Source: Ancylobacter pratisalsi
GTDB taxonomy: Bacteria > Pseudomonadota > Alphaproteobacteria > Rhizobiales > Xanthobacteraceae
DNA length: 64,000 nt
Direction: 5' to 3'
Assembly (NCBI RefSeq): GCF_010669125.1
Contig: NZ_CP048630.1
Span: 496,001 to 560,000 of the forward strand
Shown: positions 44,819 to 52,787 of the stretch, piece by piece
Layout: every line of letters begins with the position of its first letter
Position numbering within the stretch: position 1 is the stretch's first letter
The notes under the pieces: generated by a model
What the model was told of the DNA's origin: nothing
Databases searched by the model: none
Seen by the model: the letters and a program-made list of their open reading frames with translations, nothing else
Made by a program: the position numbers and the translations under genes

Positions 44819-45973
44819 ATGACAAAGTCCGGCCGCACTTTCTTCCTGCGCCCGCAGGATATGATCGGGATCGCGATCCTCGCTATCCTCCTCATCGTCG
44901 TCCTGCCGCTCACACTGGACAATTTCCGCCTCCAGTTCATCGGCAAGTATCTCACCTATGCCTTCGTCGCGCTCGGCCTTGTGCTGTGCTGGGGCTATGC
45001 CGGCATTCTCTCCCTTGGACAGGGCGTGTTCTTCGGCCTGGGCGGCTATTGCATGGCGATGTTCCTCAAGCTGGAAGCCTCCAGCGTGGAGAACACCAAG
45101 ATCCAGACCACGCCGGGCATTCCAGACTTCATGGACTGGAACCAGATCACCTCCCTGCCCTGGTTCTGGGAGCCGTTCCGGCATCTGAGCTTCACCATGC
45201 TCGCCGTGATCCTGGTCCCCGCCATCTTCGCCTTCGTGGTCGGGTTCGCCATGTTCAAGCGGCGCGTGGGCGGCGTGTACTTCGCCATCATCACCCAAGC
45301 GCTCGCGGCGATCCTCACCATCCTGATCGTCGGCCAGCAGGGCTATACCGGCGGCATCAACGGCATCACCGATCTGCGGACGCTGAATGGCTGGGATATC
45401 CGCACCGACAGCGCCAAGACCATCCTCTACTTCATCTGCGTCGGCCTGCTGCTCGCCTGCATCCTGCTCGCCTATTTCGTGAAGTCGTCGAAGCTCGGCC
45501 GCATCCTCGTCGCCATGCGCGACAAGGAAGATCGCGTTCGCTTTTCCGGCTACGACGTCGCGAACTTCAAGGTGTTCGTCTTCTGCCTGGCGGCCTCGTT
45601 GTCGGCCATCGGCGGCGCCATGTTCACCCTGCAAGTAGGTTTCATGTCGCCGTCCTTCGTGGGCATCGTGCCCTCGATCGAGATGGTGATTTACACCGCG
45701 GTCGGCGGGCGCCTGTCGATCCTCGGCGCCATCTACGGCACGCTGCTCGTCAATTGGGCCAAGACTTCGTTCTCGGAAACCTTCCCAGAACTCTGGCTAT
45801 TCGGTCTGGGCGGACTGTTCATCGCCGTCGTGCTCGCCTTCCCGAATGGCATCGCGGGTCTCTACCAGACCTATGTCGCCCCGCGCCTCGGCCCGTTGTT
45901 TGGCGGTGCCACCAAGCGCCGCGACGCGACGCCGCCAGCGCCGTCCAGCTCTGCCCCCGCCGCCGCCGAGTAA
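44819..45973 (+). CDS. urtC: Urea/short-amide ABC transporter permease
   Basis: 384 aa, LivM-type permease with about ten helices. L-C-W-G-Y-A-G-I-L-S-L-G-Q-G-V-F-F-G-L-G-G and GQQGYTGGINGITDLRTLNG are characteristic of UrtC. GAGGAGG lies eight bases before the ATG. The C-terminus is a Pro/Ser/Ala-rich tail (residues 360-384). Forms the translocation pore with UrtB; spacing to both neighbours is 10-12 bp, so the four genes after the hairpin are one unit. Confidence 0.94.
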   Translation: MTKSGRTFFLRPQDMIGIAILAILLIVVLPLTLDNFRLQFIGKYLTYAFVALGLVLCWGYAGILSLGQGVFFGLGGYCMAMFLKLEASSVENTKIQTTPGIPDFMDWNQITSLPWFWEPFRHLSFTMLAVILVPAIFAFVVGFAMFKRRVGGVYFAIITQALAAILTILIVGQQGYTGGINGITDLRTLNGWDIRTDSAKTILYFICVGLLLACILLAYFVKSSKLGRILVAMRDKEDRVRFSGYDVANFKVFVFCLAASLSAIGGAMFTLQVGFMSPSFVGIVPSIEMVIYTAVGGRLSILGAIYGTLLVNWAKTSFSETFPELWLFGLGGLFIAVVLAFPNGIAGLYQTYVAPRLGPLFGGATKRRDATPPAPSSSAPAAAE

Positions 45974-45985
45974 GGAGCAGGTTCC

Positions 45986-46753
45986 ATGAACACGACTGTC
46001 ATCACCGACACGATGAACCGAGACTTCGTCCTTGCCGTGGAGGGCCTCACGGTCTCCTTCGACGGGTTCAAGGCGGTCAACGATCTCTCCTTCTATGTCG
46101 ACGAGAACGAGATCCGCGTCATCATCGGCCCCAACGGGGCCGGCAAGACGACGGTGTTGGACCTCATTTGCGGGCGCACAAGGGCGACCAATGGTTCGAT
46201 CCGGTTCAAGGACCAGGAACTGACCAAGATGAAGGAGCATGAGATCGTGCGCGCGGGGGTTGGGCGGAAGTTCCAGAACCCTTCGATCTATGAAGACCTT
46301 ACCGTCTTCGAGAACCTGGAGATCTCCTACCCTAAGGGGCGTTCGGTAGTCGGCGCCCTCACCTTTCGCCGAGACAACGCAGTCAAGGAGCGGGTGCAGG
46401 AAATCGCCGAAACGATCTTCCTCGCCGATCAGCTCGACCAGCGGGCCGAGTATCTCTCCCATGGCCAGAAACAGTGGCTGGAGATCGGCATGCTGCTGAT
46501 CCAGGACCCCGAGCTTCTGATGCTCGACGAGCCCGTCGCCGGCATGAGCGTGTCCGAGCGCAAGAAGACGGCCGAATTGCTCAATACCATCATCAAGAAC
46601 CGCTCGGTGATCGTTATCGAGCACGACATGAAGTTCGTCGAGGACATCGCCCATAAGGTCACGGTCCTGCACCAAGGCAAGATCCTGTCGGAAGGCTCCA
46701 TGGCCAAGGTTCAGTCGGACCCCAAGGTCATCGAAGTCTATCTCGGCCATTGA
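45986..46753 (+). CDS. urtD: Urea/short-amide ABC transporter ATPase
   Basis: 255 aa, LivG-type ATPase. Walker A G-P-N-G-A-G-K-T; signature L-S-H-G-Q-K-Q-W-L-E-I-G-M, the unusual LSHGQ form typical of UrtD rather than LSGGQ; Walker B E-L-L-M-L-D-E-P-V-A-G-M-S. AAGGAG precedes the ATG. Works as a heterodimer with UrtE. Confidence 0.94.
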   Translation: MNTTVITDTMNRDFVLAVEGLTVSFDGFKAVNDLSFYVDENEIRVIIGPNGAGKTTVLDLICGRTRATNGSIRFKDQELTKMKEHEIVRAGVGRKFQNPSIYEDLTVFENLEISYPKGRSVVGALTFRRDNAVKERVQEIAETIFLADQLDQRAEYLSHGQKQWLEIGMLLIQDPELLMLDEPVAGMSVSERKKTAELLNTIIKNRSVIVIEHDMKFVEDIAHKVTVLHQGKILSEGSMAKVQSDPKVIEVYLGH

Positions 46754-46763
46754 GGGGCGGAAC

Positions 46764-47453
46764 ATGCTGAACGTCGAGAACCTCCACGTTTCCTACGGCG
46801 AGAGCGAGGCGCTCCACGGGCTCGACTTCAAGGTCGCGCCCAACGAGATCATCGCCATCATGGGCCGCAACGGCATGGGCAAGACCACGCTCATGAAGTC
46901 GCTCATGGGCATCGTGCCCACCAAGAGCGGCAAGGTGACGGTCGGCGATACCGACATCACCAACCTCAAGAGCTATGAGCGCGTCGCCAATGGCGTCGCC
47001 TATGTGCCGCAGGGCCGCATGATCTTCTCCACCATGACGGTGCAGGAGAATATCGAGACCGGCCTCATCCCGCGCGGCGAGAGCAAGGTGCCACCGGACA
47101 TCTACGAGCTGTTTCCCGTCCTGCTGGAAATGAAGGGACGGCGCGGCGGCAACCTTTCCGGCGGCCAGCAGCAGCAGCTTGCCATCGCCCGCGCGCTTGC
47201 GACCGCGCCGAAGGTGCTGCTGCTCGACGAGCCGACCGAAGGCATCCAGCCGTCCATCATCCGTGAAATGGCGCGCACGCTGAAGCGCATCCGCGATGAG
47301 CGCGGCCTGTCCATTGTGGTTTCCGAGCAGGTGCTCTCCTTCGCCCTCGAAATCGCCGATCGCGTGCTCGTCATCGAGAATGGCGAGTTCGTCCATGAGA
47401 ATTTGCGTTCCGAGGTCGACGAGGCAGCGGTCGCCAAGTTCCTGTCCGTCTGA
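46764..47453 (+). CDS. urtE: Urea/short-amide ABC transporter ATPase
   Basis: 229 aa, LivF-type ATPase. Walker A G-R-N-G-M-G-K-T-T, signature L-S-G-G-Q-Q-Q-Q-L-A-I-A-R-A-L, Walker B K-V-L-L-L-D-E-P-T-E-G-I-Q-P-S. GMGKTT with a Met is the common UrtE form. It follows urtD by 10 bp, and a strong intrinsic terminator follows its stop. Confidence 0.94.
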   Translation: MLNVENLHVSYGESEALHGLDFKVAPNEIIAIMGRNGMGKTTLMKSLMGIVPTKSGKVTVGDTDITNLKSYERVANGVAYVPQGRMIFSTMTVQENIETGLIPRGESKVPPDIYELFPVLLEMKGRRGGNLSGGQQQQLAIARALATAPKVLLLDEPTEGIQPSIIREMARTLKRIRDERGLSIVVSEQVLSFALEIADRVLVIENGEFVHENLRSEVDEAAVAKFLSV

Positions 47454-47457
47454 CACC

Positions 47458-47496
47458 CCGGCGACCGCCCTGCCAATCGGCGGACGCCGGTTTTTG
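47458..47496 (+). terminator. Intrinsic terminator between urtE and fmdA
   Basis: CCGGCG-A-CCGCC pairs with GGCGG-A-CGCCGG (11 bp, one internal A-A mismatch, 9-nt loop), followed at once by TTTTTG. Begins 5 bp after the urtE stop. Read-through or a separate promoter is needed for fmdA. Confidence 0.85.
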
Positions 47497-47531
47497 AATC
47501 CGCATGAAGCCCAAGGGGAACGGAGTGTGCC

Positions 47532-48767
47532 ATGCCTGAAACACTGATCTCGGTCGATCTGTCCAAGCCGGCCACGGAGAACGAATATCTGCACAATCGC
47601 TGGCACCCGGACATTCCGATCGCCACCTGGGTCGAGCCCGGTGCGGACTTCATCGTCGAAACGGTCGACTGGACCGGCGGTGCGATCGCCAATAACGACT
47701 CCGCCGACGATATCCGTGACGTCGATCTGTCCACGGTCCATTATCTTTCCGGGCCCATCGGCGTGAAGGGCGCGGCGCCGGGCGACCTGCTTGTCGTCGA
47801 CATTCTCGACGCCGGCACGCTCAAGGGCCACGAGTGGGGCTTCAACGGCTTTTTCTCGAAGAAGAATGGCGGCGGCTTCCTGACCGACCACTTCCCCCTC
47901 GCCCAGAAGTCGATCTGGCACTATGAGGGCATGTTCACCCGGTCGCGCCACGTACCTGGCGTGGGTTTCGCGGGCCTGATCCATCCCGGCCTGATCGGCA
48001 CCCTGCCCTCGCAGAAGTTGCTCGATACGTGGAACTCGCGCGAGCAGGCACTGATCGACACCAACCCGACCCGGGTGCCGCCGCTGGCCAATCCGCCCGC
48101 GCCGAAGACCGCGCATCTGGGCAAGCTGTCCAAGGGCGATGCCTGGGACAAGGTGGCCTCGGAAGGCGCGCGCACCGTTCCGCCGCGTGAACACGGCGGC
48201 AATTGCGACATCAAGGACCTGTCGCGCGGCTCGAAGATCTACTTCCCGGTCTATGTCGACGGTGCCGGCCTCTCGATGGGCGACATGCACTTTTCGCAAG
48301 GCGACGGCGAGATCACCTTCTGCGGCGCCATCGAGATGTTCGGCGCGTGGCTGCACATCAAGGTGGACCTGATCAAGAACGGCATGGCGATGTACGGGAT
48401 CAAGAACCCGATCTTCAAGCCGTCGCCGATCACGCCGAACTACAAGGACTATCTGATCTTCGAGGGCATCTCGGTCGACGAGAGCGGCACGCAGCACTAT
48501 CTCGACGCCAATGTCGCCTATCGTCAGGCCTGCCTTAACGCCATCGAATACATGAAGAAATTCGGCTATTCGGGAGCACAGGCGCACTCCATCCTCGGTG
48601 TCGCGCCCGTGCAGGGGCATCTCTCGGGTGTTGTCGACATCCCGAACTCCTGCGCCACGCTGTGGCTACCCACCGAGATCTTCGATTTCGATATCAAGCC
48701 TTCGGCTGCCGGTCCGACCAAGTTCATTGACGGGTCGATCGACATGCCGATCTCGCCGGACCTGTGA
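47532..48767 (+). CDS. fmdA: Formamidase (acetamidase/formamidase family)
   Basis: Hydrolyses formamide (and often acetamide) to ammonia and the acid in the cytoplasm. 411 aa, the usual length for Methylophilus-type FmdA. Family blocks are YLHNRWHPDIPIATWVEPGA, then HYLSGPIGVKGAAPGDLLVV, REHGGNCDIKDLSRGSKIYF, MGDMHFSQGDGEITFCGAIE and a late L-G-V-A-P-V-Q-G-H-L-S-G-V-V-D. It lies between the urt transporter and an fmdB-like gene, the same set as classic fmdABCDEF clusters, so the importer may carry formamide or other short amides as well as urea. GGAG precedes the ATG. Confidence 0.95.
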   Translation: MPETLISVDLSKPATENEYLHNRWHPDIPIATWVEPGADFIVETVDWTGGAIANNDSADDIRDVDLSTVHYLSGPIGVKGAAPGDLLVVDILDAGTLKGHEWGFNGFFSKKNGGGFLTDHFPLAQKSIWHYEGMFTRSRHVPGVGFAGLIHPGLIGTLPSQKLLDTWNSREQALIDTNPTRVPPLANPPAPKTAHLGKLSKGDAWDKVASEGARTVPPREHGGNCDIKDLSRGSKIYFPVYVDGAGLSMGDMHFSQGDGEITFCGAIEMFGAWLHIKVDLIKNGMAMYGIKNPIFKPSPITPNYKDYLIFEGISVDESGTQHYLDANVAYRQACLNAIEYMKKFGYSGAQAHSILGVAPVQGHLSGVVDIPNSCATLWLPTEIFDFDIKPSAAGPTKFIDGSIDMPISPDL

Positions 48768-48786
48768 CCCCCGCTTAGGTCCGGCC

Positions 48787-48813
48787 ATGGGGCGATGCCG
48801 CGCATCGCCCCAT
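48787..48813 (+). terminator. Hairpin between fmdA and fmdB
   Basis: ATGGGGCGATG pairs perfectly with CATCGCCCCAT (11 bp, 5-nt loop), 19 bp after the fmdA stop, with no T-run. Probably a partial terminator or mRNA-stabilising element. Confidence 0.6.
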
Positions 48814-48891
48814 CTGTCACGGGAATTCGGAGAGCCATGGCGACATCGCTCTCCTCTTCCTGCTTCGAGGAAACGCCCAAGGAACCGGCCG

Positions 48892-49257
48892 ATGCCCGTT
48901 TACGAGTATCTTTGCGACGAATGCGGCGACTTCACCGCGCTGCGGCCGATGAGCGAGTATCAAGCGCCTCAGCCCTGCCCCGACTGCGGCGCGCAGGCCC
49001 CACGCGTGATGCTGACCGCGCCGCATTTCTCTTCCATGTCGCGTGAGCGGCTGGTCGCGCATTCGACCAATGAGAGCGCCAGCCATGCGCCATTGAATGT
49101 GGATCAGTACAAGGATAAGCAGGACCGCGCCCGCCACCGAGCCGGCTGTTCCTGCTGCTCCGGCATGAAGAGCCGGACCAAGAAATCGAAGACCGCGACC
49201 AGCCCGAACGGGGCCAAGAGCTTCCCCTCTGCCCGTCCCTGGATGATCAGCCACTAG
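48892..49257 (+). CDS. fmdB: FmdB-type zinc-ribbon protein
   Basis: 121 aa. The N-terminal zinc ribbon has two CxxC knuckles (C8-D-E-C11 and C29-P-D-C32) after MPVYEYLCDECG, the invariant FmdB/CxxC_CxxC_SSSS start. A second cluster, G-C-S-C-C-S-G, lies near residue 85 and the tail is basic. FmdB was proposed as a regulator of formamidase/amide-transport genes; the mechanism is not established. The open frame extends upstream through fmdA, but ATG at 48892 is the family start. A bidirectional-looking terminator follows. Confidence 0.85.
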   Translation: MPVYEYLCDECGDFTALRPMSEYQAPQPCPDCGAQAPRVMLTAPHFSSMSRERLVAHSTNESASHAPLNVDQYKDKQDRARHRAGCSCCSGMKSRTKKSKTATSPNGAKSFPSARPWMISH

Positions 49258-49285
49258 GGCCCACGCGGCGCTCTGTCGTGCGCAG

Positions 49286-49330
49286 GAGCCCATCGGGTGA
49301 GCGCCGGTTCGCCCGATGGGCTCATTGCTT
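49286..49330. terminator. Terminator between fmdB and the convergent ggt gene
   Basis: GAGCCCATCGGG pairs with CCCGATGGGCTC (12 bp, 14-nt loop, 49286-49323), followed by ATTGCTTTTG. It ends the urt-fmd transcript on the plus strand and may also serve ggt. Confidence 0.8.
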
Positions 49331-49394
49331 TTGTCTCAAACCACTGTCCCTGCGCCATCCATCCGCACCTTGCGCGACGACAACCGGGCCTCCC

Positions 49395-51149
49395 TCACTC
49401 GCCGATGGCGACGCCCTCGCGGCGCGGATCCGCGGCGCCGGAGAGCCCTTCGGGACCAATCGCCACCGCCTGCACGCCCGATGTCATCGGTGCCGTCTTC
49501 ACCTCGAAACCCAGCTGTCGCATCTCGGGTTCCAGCGACATCGCCGTGCTTCCTTGCTCGATCTCTACCGCATCGAAGCGCGCCAGCATGTTCGGTGCGG
49601 CGATCGCCTCGGCGAGCGGCATGCCCCAGTCGAGATGCGCAATCAGTGTCTTTGCCACATAGCCGATGATCTGACTGCCACCGGGTGAGCCAAGCGCAAG
49701 AACGGGCTTTCCATCCTTCAGGACAATGGTCGGCGTCATGGAAGAGCGCGGTCGCTTTCCGGGCTCCACCCTGTTGGCAACCGGCACACCGTTCCTTTGC
49801 GAGCGAAAGGAAAAGTCCGTCAGCTCGTTATTGAGCAGGAAACCGCCGACCATCAGCCGCGAGCCGAACCCTGCCTCGATTGTGGAGGTCATGGAGACCA
49901 CATTGCCGTCGGCATCCACAAGGGTGATCTGCGTCGTCGAGGGCAGCTCCGGCGCGTCGCCATCCGCACGGCCGGGCGCCGCCATCGCATGGTCCCAGGT
50001 AGGACTGCCCGCGACGACCTCCGGCAGGGCGTCATCGCCGGCCAGAAGCTGCGCGCGCGTCGCCAGATAGTCGCGGGCGAGCAATCCCTTTGTCGGCATT
50101 GGCACATAATCGGAATCCGCCATGTAGCGCTCACGATCAGCGAAAGCGAGGCGCGAGGCGTCCGCGATCAGGCGCCATGCCTGCGGGGACTGGGGGCCGA
50201 GCGCCTTGAGATCATACGCATCCAAAATGCCCAGAATCTGGCCCAATGTGAGCGCGCCCGAACTTGGGGGACCCATGCCGCAGACATTGAACCCACGATA
50301 GGCGCCGCACACCGGGGCACGCTCCCTCACCTGATAATCACGAAGGTCGCCACGTGAAAGCAGGCCTGGATTGTCGCCCGAATGGACCGTGCGCACGATC
50401 TCATCAGCCAGCGCACCATCATAGAAGGCGTCGGTGCCGTCGCGGGCCAGCAGGCGCAGCGTGTCGGCATAGGCCGGGTTCTTGAGCAGAGTACCGCTCT
50501 TCAGCGGAGCGCCCTCCGAGTCCAGGAAATAGGCGCGCGCGGCCGCATTGCGCTTCAGCATCGCGACATCGCCGGCAATGAGTTCGGCCAGTCGCGGCGA
50601 GACGGCGAAACCCTTCTCCGCCAGCGCTATCGCCGGCTGCGCGAGTTGCTCCCAAGGCAGCTTTCCGTATCTGCGGTGCACCGTCTCAAGAAGCCTCGGC
50701 GTGCCCGGCGCGCCAACCGACCGACCACCGACCACCGCCTCCATGAATGCCAGAGGCTGGCCATTTTCAGTCTGGAACAGCGTCGGCGTCGCCGCTCGAG
50801 GGGCCGTCTCGCGGCCGTCAAATGTCGTAAGCGCCTGTCTCTCGGCATCCCAGAAGACCAGAAATGCCCCTCCGCCGAGGCCGGAGGACTGCGGCTCGAC
50901 CAGCCCCAGCACAAGCTGGGTGGCAACCAGAGCGTCAATCGCGTTCCCTCCGCGCCGCAACGCGGCGGCGCCGGCTTCCGCGGCAAGTGGATTTGCTGCC
51001 GTCACCATCCAGTGTTTGCTGGTAGCCGCCTTCTGGCCGGCGACGGGTGCGCTCGCCGCTTCCGGCGCCTGTGCGTCCGAACTTTGCTGCGCCTGAAGCG
51101 GCGTTGCCAAAAGCACTGACGCGACCAACCACGACCATTTCCACCACAT
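49395..51149 (-). CDS. ggt: Gamma-glutamyltransferase
   Basis: Periplasmic N-terminal-nucleophile hydrolase that cleaves glutathione and other gamma-glutamyl compounds. 584 aa with a signal peptide (MWWKWSWLVASVLLATPLQA). The proenzyme self-cleaves before T405 in P-S-T-T-Q-I-T, giving large and small subunits. G-G-G-A-F and the R114-E-T-A-P motif bind the gamma-glutamyl group. SRLMVGGFLLNNELTDFSF and PRSSMTPTIV complete the small-subunit active site. The linker before the cleavage site is Asp/Gly/Pro-rich. Convergent with fmdB and monocistronic. Full length for the family. Confidence 0.95.
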   Translation of the reverse strand: MWWKWSWLVASVLLATPLQAQQSSDAQAPEAASAPVAGQKAATSKHWMVTAANPLAAEAGAAALRRGGNAIDALVATQLVLGLVEPQSSGLGGGAFLVFWDAERQALTTFDGRETAPRAATPTLFQTENGQPLAFMEAVVGGRSVGAPGTPRLLETVHRRYGKLPWEQLAQPAIALAEKGFAVSPRLAELIAGDVAMLKRNAAARAYFLDSEGAPLKSGTLLKNPAYADTLRLLARDGTDAFYDGALADEIVRTVHSGDNPGLLSRGDLRDYQVRERAPVCGAYRGFNVCGMGPPSSGALTLGQILGILDAYDLKALGPQSPQAWRLIADASRLAFADRERYMADSDYVPMPTKGLLARDYLATRAQLLAGDDALPEVVAGSPTWDHAMAAPGRADGDAPELPSTTQITLVDADGNVVSMTSTIEAGFGSRLMVGGFLLNNELTDFSFRSQRNGVPVANRVEPGKRPRSSMTPTIVLKDGKPVLALGSPGGSQIIGYVAKTLIAHLDWGMPLAEAIAAPNMLARFDAVEIEQGSTAMSLEPEMRQLGFEVKTAPMTSGVQAVAIGPEGLSGAADPRREGVAIGE

Positions 51150-51289
51150 CGCCTGATCTGCCCCCCGTGAACGCGCACCGAAGATTGCGCACCGTAACGC
51201 GAAGTGAACATCGAATTCGATCCCGAAGGCACCACGAGGAGATGACGAGGGCGCGAATCAGGGTAAGCTTCAGTTGTCGTTAACAATCG
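51150..51289. other. Promoter-bearing gap upstream of the tiny ORF
   Basis: First part of the 334-bp gap between ggt and the YaiI-family gene; the rest holds the tiny ORF and its terminator. The right end (TTGTCGTTAACAATCG, about 51275-51290) could supply promoter elements but overlaps the expected transcript start. Confidence 0.4.
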
Positions 51290-51303
51290 AAAGGAGGTGA
51301 TCC
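51290..51303 (+). promoter_or_regulatory. 14-nt extended Shine-Dalgarno sequence
   Basis: AAAGGAGGTGATCC is complementary without mismatch to the last 14 nt of the conserved core of the 16S rRNA 3-prime tail (GGATCACCTCCTTT). The core GGAGG is seven bases from the GTG of the tiny ORF. Ordinary ribosome-binding sites in this window pair over 4-7 nt. Confidence 0.8.
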
Positions 51304-51304
51304 A

Positions 51305-51382
51305 GTGTCTGATCGTCTTGATCCGCGGTCGTCGGAGAACGTGACCTGGACTCTTGCCTCTTGCGAGGTCCGTGCCGCGTGA
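51305..51382 (+). CDS. 25-codon ORF with an extreme ribosome-binding site
   Basis: GTG start; the encoded peptide is MSDRLDPRSSENV followed by TWTLASCEVRAA. It is hydrophilic, with no signal or membrane segment. It is preceded by the 14-nt perfect anti-SD complement and followed 59 bp later by a strong hairpin terminator, after which the YaiI-family gene starts. This could be a leader peptide of an attenuator, a free-standing microprotein or a ribosome-binding RNA. No known family is recognised. Confidence rests on the ribosome-binding site, not on homology. Confidence 0.6.
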   Translation: MSDRLDPRSSENVTWTLASCEVRAA

Positions 51383-51393
51383 AGCGACACTTC

Positions 51394-51411
51394 GCGCCGG
51401 CTGATCGGCGC
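51394..51411 (+). ncRNA. Stem-loop in the leader downstream of the tiny ORF
   Basis: GCGCCG pairs with CGGCGC around GCTGAT, 12 bp after the tiny ORF stop. With the terminator hairpin at 51441-51468 it gives a two-hairpin leader. Confidence 0.4.
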
Positions 51412-51440
51412 TCACCGGGCCGGACCGCGGTCTGACATGG

Positions 51441-51476
51441 GAAGGGCTGCCTGCAAGGGCAGCCCTTCTTTCTTGG
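51441..51476 (+). terminator. Intrinsic terminator before the YaiI-family gene
   Basis: GAAGGGCTGCC pairs with GGCAGCCCTTC (11 bp, 6-nt loop, 51441-51468), followed by TTTCTT. It ends 8-15 bp before the next ATG, so it either ends the small transcript or attenuates the downstream gene. Confidence 0.8.
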
Positions 51477-51483
51477 AAAAACC

Positions 51484-51978
51484 ATGCAAGGCACCGACAT
51501 AAACTTGGCGAAACCAATTCTCATCTATATCGATGCCGATGCCTGCCCGGTGAAGGACGAAACCTATCGCGTGGCGGCCCGCCATCGCATCAAGGTATTT
51601 CTCGTTTCCAACAGCCATATCGCCATCCCTCGCGATGCCGAGGTGGAGCGCGTCATCGTACCAGCAGGGCTCGACGTCGCCGACGACTGGATCGCGGAAC
51701 GCGTCGAGGAAGGCGATCTGGTCATTACGGCAGACGTACCGCTCGCGGCGCGGGTGGTGGCCAAGGGCGCAGAGGCCATCGGGCCTACCGGCAAGCCTTT
51801 CACGGCGTCCTCGATCGGACTGCAGCTCGCCACGCGCAACCTTATGCAGGACCTGCGCGAAGCCGGCGAGGTAACCCGTGGGCCCCGTCCCTTTTCAGCC
51901 CGCGACCGCTCGGAATTTCTCCAGGCGCTGGACCGCGCCGTAAATAGGCTGAAACGAAAAGGCTTCCTGGCGGGTTGA
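51484..51978 (+). CDS. YaiI/YqxD-family protein (DUF188)
   Basis: 164 aa. [12 protein letters not shown] near the N-terminus, [20 protein letters not shown] and the terminal [13 protein letters not shown] are the DUF188 hallmarks. The domain is a PIN-like fold, so a nuclease role is suspected but untested. It starts right after a terminator and has no strong ribosome-binding site. The BKACE-like gene follows 30 bp later on the same strand. Confidence 0.9.
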   Translation: MQGTDINLAKPILIYIDADACPVKDETYRVAARHRIKVFLVSNSHIAIPRDAEVERVIVPAGLDVADDWIAERVEEGDLVITADVPLAARVVAKGAEAIGPTGKPFTASSIGLQLATRNLMQDLREAGEVTRGPRPFSARDRSEFLQALDRAVNRLKRKGFLAG

Positions 51979-52008
51979 ACCAAACAGTCCTCGCACAAGG
52001 AGATCACC

Positions 52009-52767
52009 ATGCTGCAGGCTTGCCTCAACGGTTCGCGGATGCGCGACTTTCATCCACACACACCTCTCAAGGTGACCGACCTCGCGGCCGATGCAGCCGC
52101 CGTCATCGCAGCCGGCGCCAATGAGCTTCATATTCATCCACGCGACACGGACGGGGCCGAGACGCTTGATCCCGACGTCGTGGCCGCGACGCTGGAGGCG
52201 ATCCGCGCCCGCGCGCCGGGAACGCCCATCGGCCTGTCCACCCATTCGCGCATTGCGGCGGGCGCGGAGCGGCTGGACGCGATGGCGCGCTGGACCGTTT
52301 TGCCCGATTACGTTTCGGTGAACCTGATCGAGCCCGAGGCCCCGGAGATCATACGCCTCGCCTTCTCGCGCGGCATCGGCGTGGAAGCGGGGCTGTGGTC
52401 GGCCGATGATGCCGAGCGCTTCGTCGCCCTGCCGGAGGCCCGTCAGGTCCTGCGCATTCTTATTGAGATCAACGAGCAGGACGAGGCCGAGGGACTGGAG
52501 GCCGCTGTCGCCATCCGCAAGGTTCTGGCCCGCGCGAGCCTCGACGTCCCCATCCTCCAGCACGGACTCGACGCCACCATGTGGCCGCTTTACCAGGACG
52601 CGCTGATGCGCGGGCTGGATAGCCGGATCGGGCTCGAGGACGGCAAGTTCCTGCCCTCCGGCGAAGAGGCCCGGGACAACGCGGCCCTGATCAAGGCCGC
52701 GTTCGTAATGGCACGCGTGCCGCCGAACCTGGCGCCCGAAGCCACGCCGTCGATCGGGGGGCAATAG
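52009..52767 (+). CDS. BKACE-family (DUF849) beta-keto acid cleavage enzyme-like protein
   Basis: 252 aa, TIM-barrel of the 3-keto-5-aminohexanoate cleavage family. H41-I-H43-P-R-D is the zinc-binding motif and the late R-I-G-L-E-D-G segment holds the third ligand region. Members condense a beta-keto acid with acetyl-CoA or release one. It is shorter than most characterised members (about 270-310 aa) and lacks the catabolic partners (CoA transferases, lyases) usually found nearby, so the substrate cannot be named. GGAG precedes the ATG. Confidence 0.85.
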   Translation: MLQACLNGSRMRDFHPHTPLKVTDLAADAAAVIAAGANELHIHPRDTDGAETLDPDVVAATLEAIRARAPGTPIGLSTHSRIAAGAERLDAMARWTVLPDYVSVNLIEPEAPEIIRLAFSRGIGVEAGLWSADDAERFVALPEARQVLRILIEINEQDEAEGLEAAVAIRKVLARASLDVPILQHGLDATMWPLYQDALMRGLDSRIGLEDGKFLPSGEEARDNAALIKAAFVMARVPPNLAPEATPSIGGQ

Positions 52768-52787
52768 GCGCCCCCCGTCCAAAGGCC

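Noticed and set aside
51290-51303. Remnant of a 16S rRNA gene suggested by the 14-nt match
   Set aside because: The match is to the complement of the 16S tail, not the tail itself on this strand, and flanking bases do not continue rRNA homology. A ribosome-binding site placed seven bases before a start codon explains it better.
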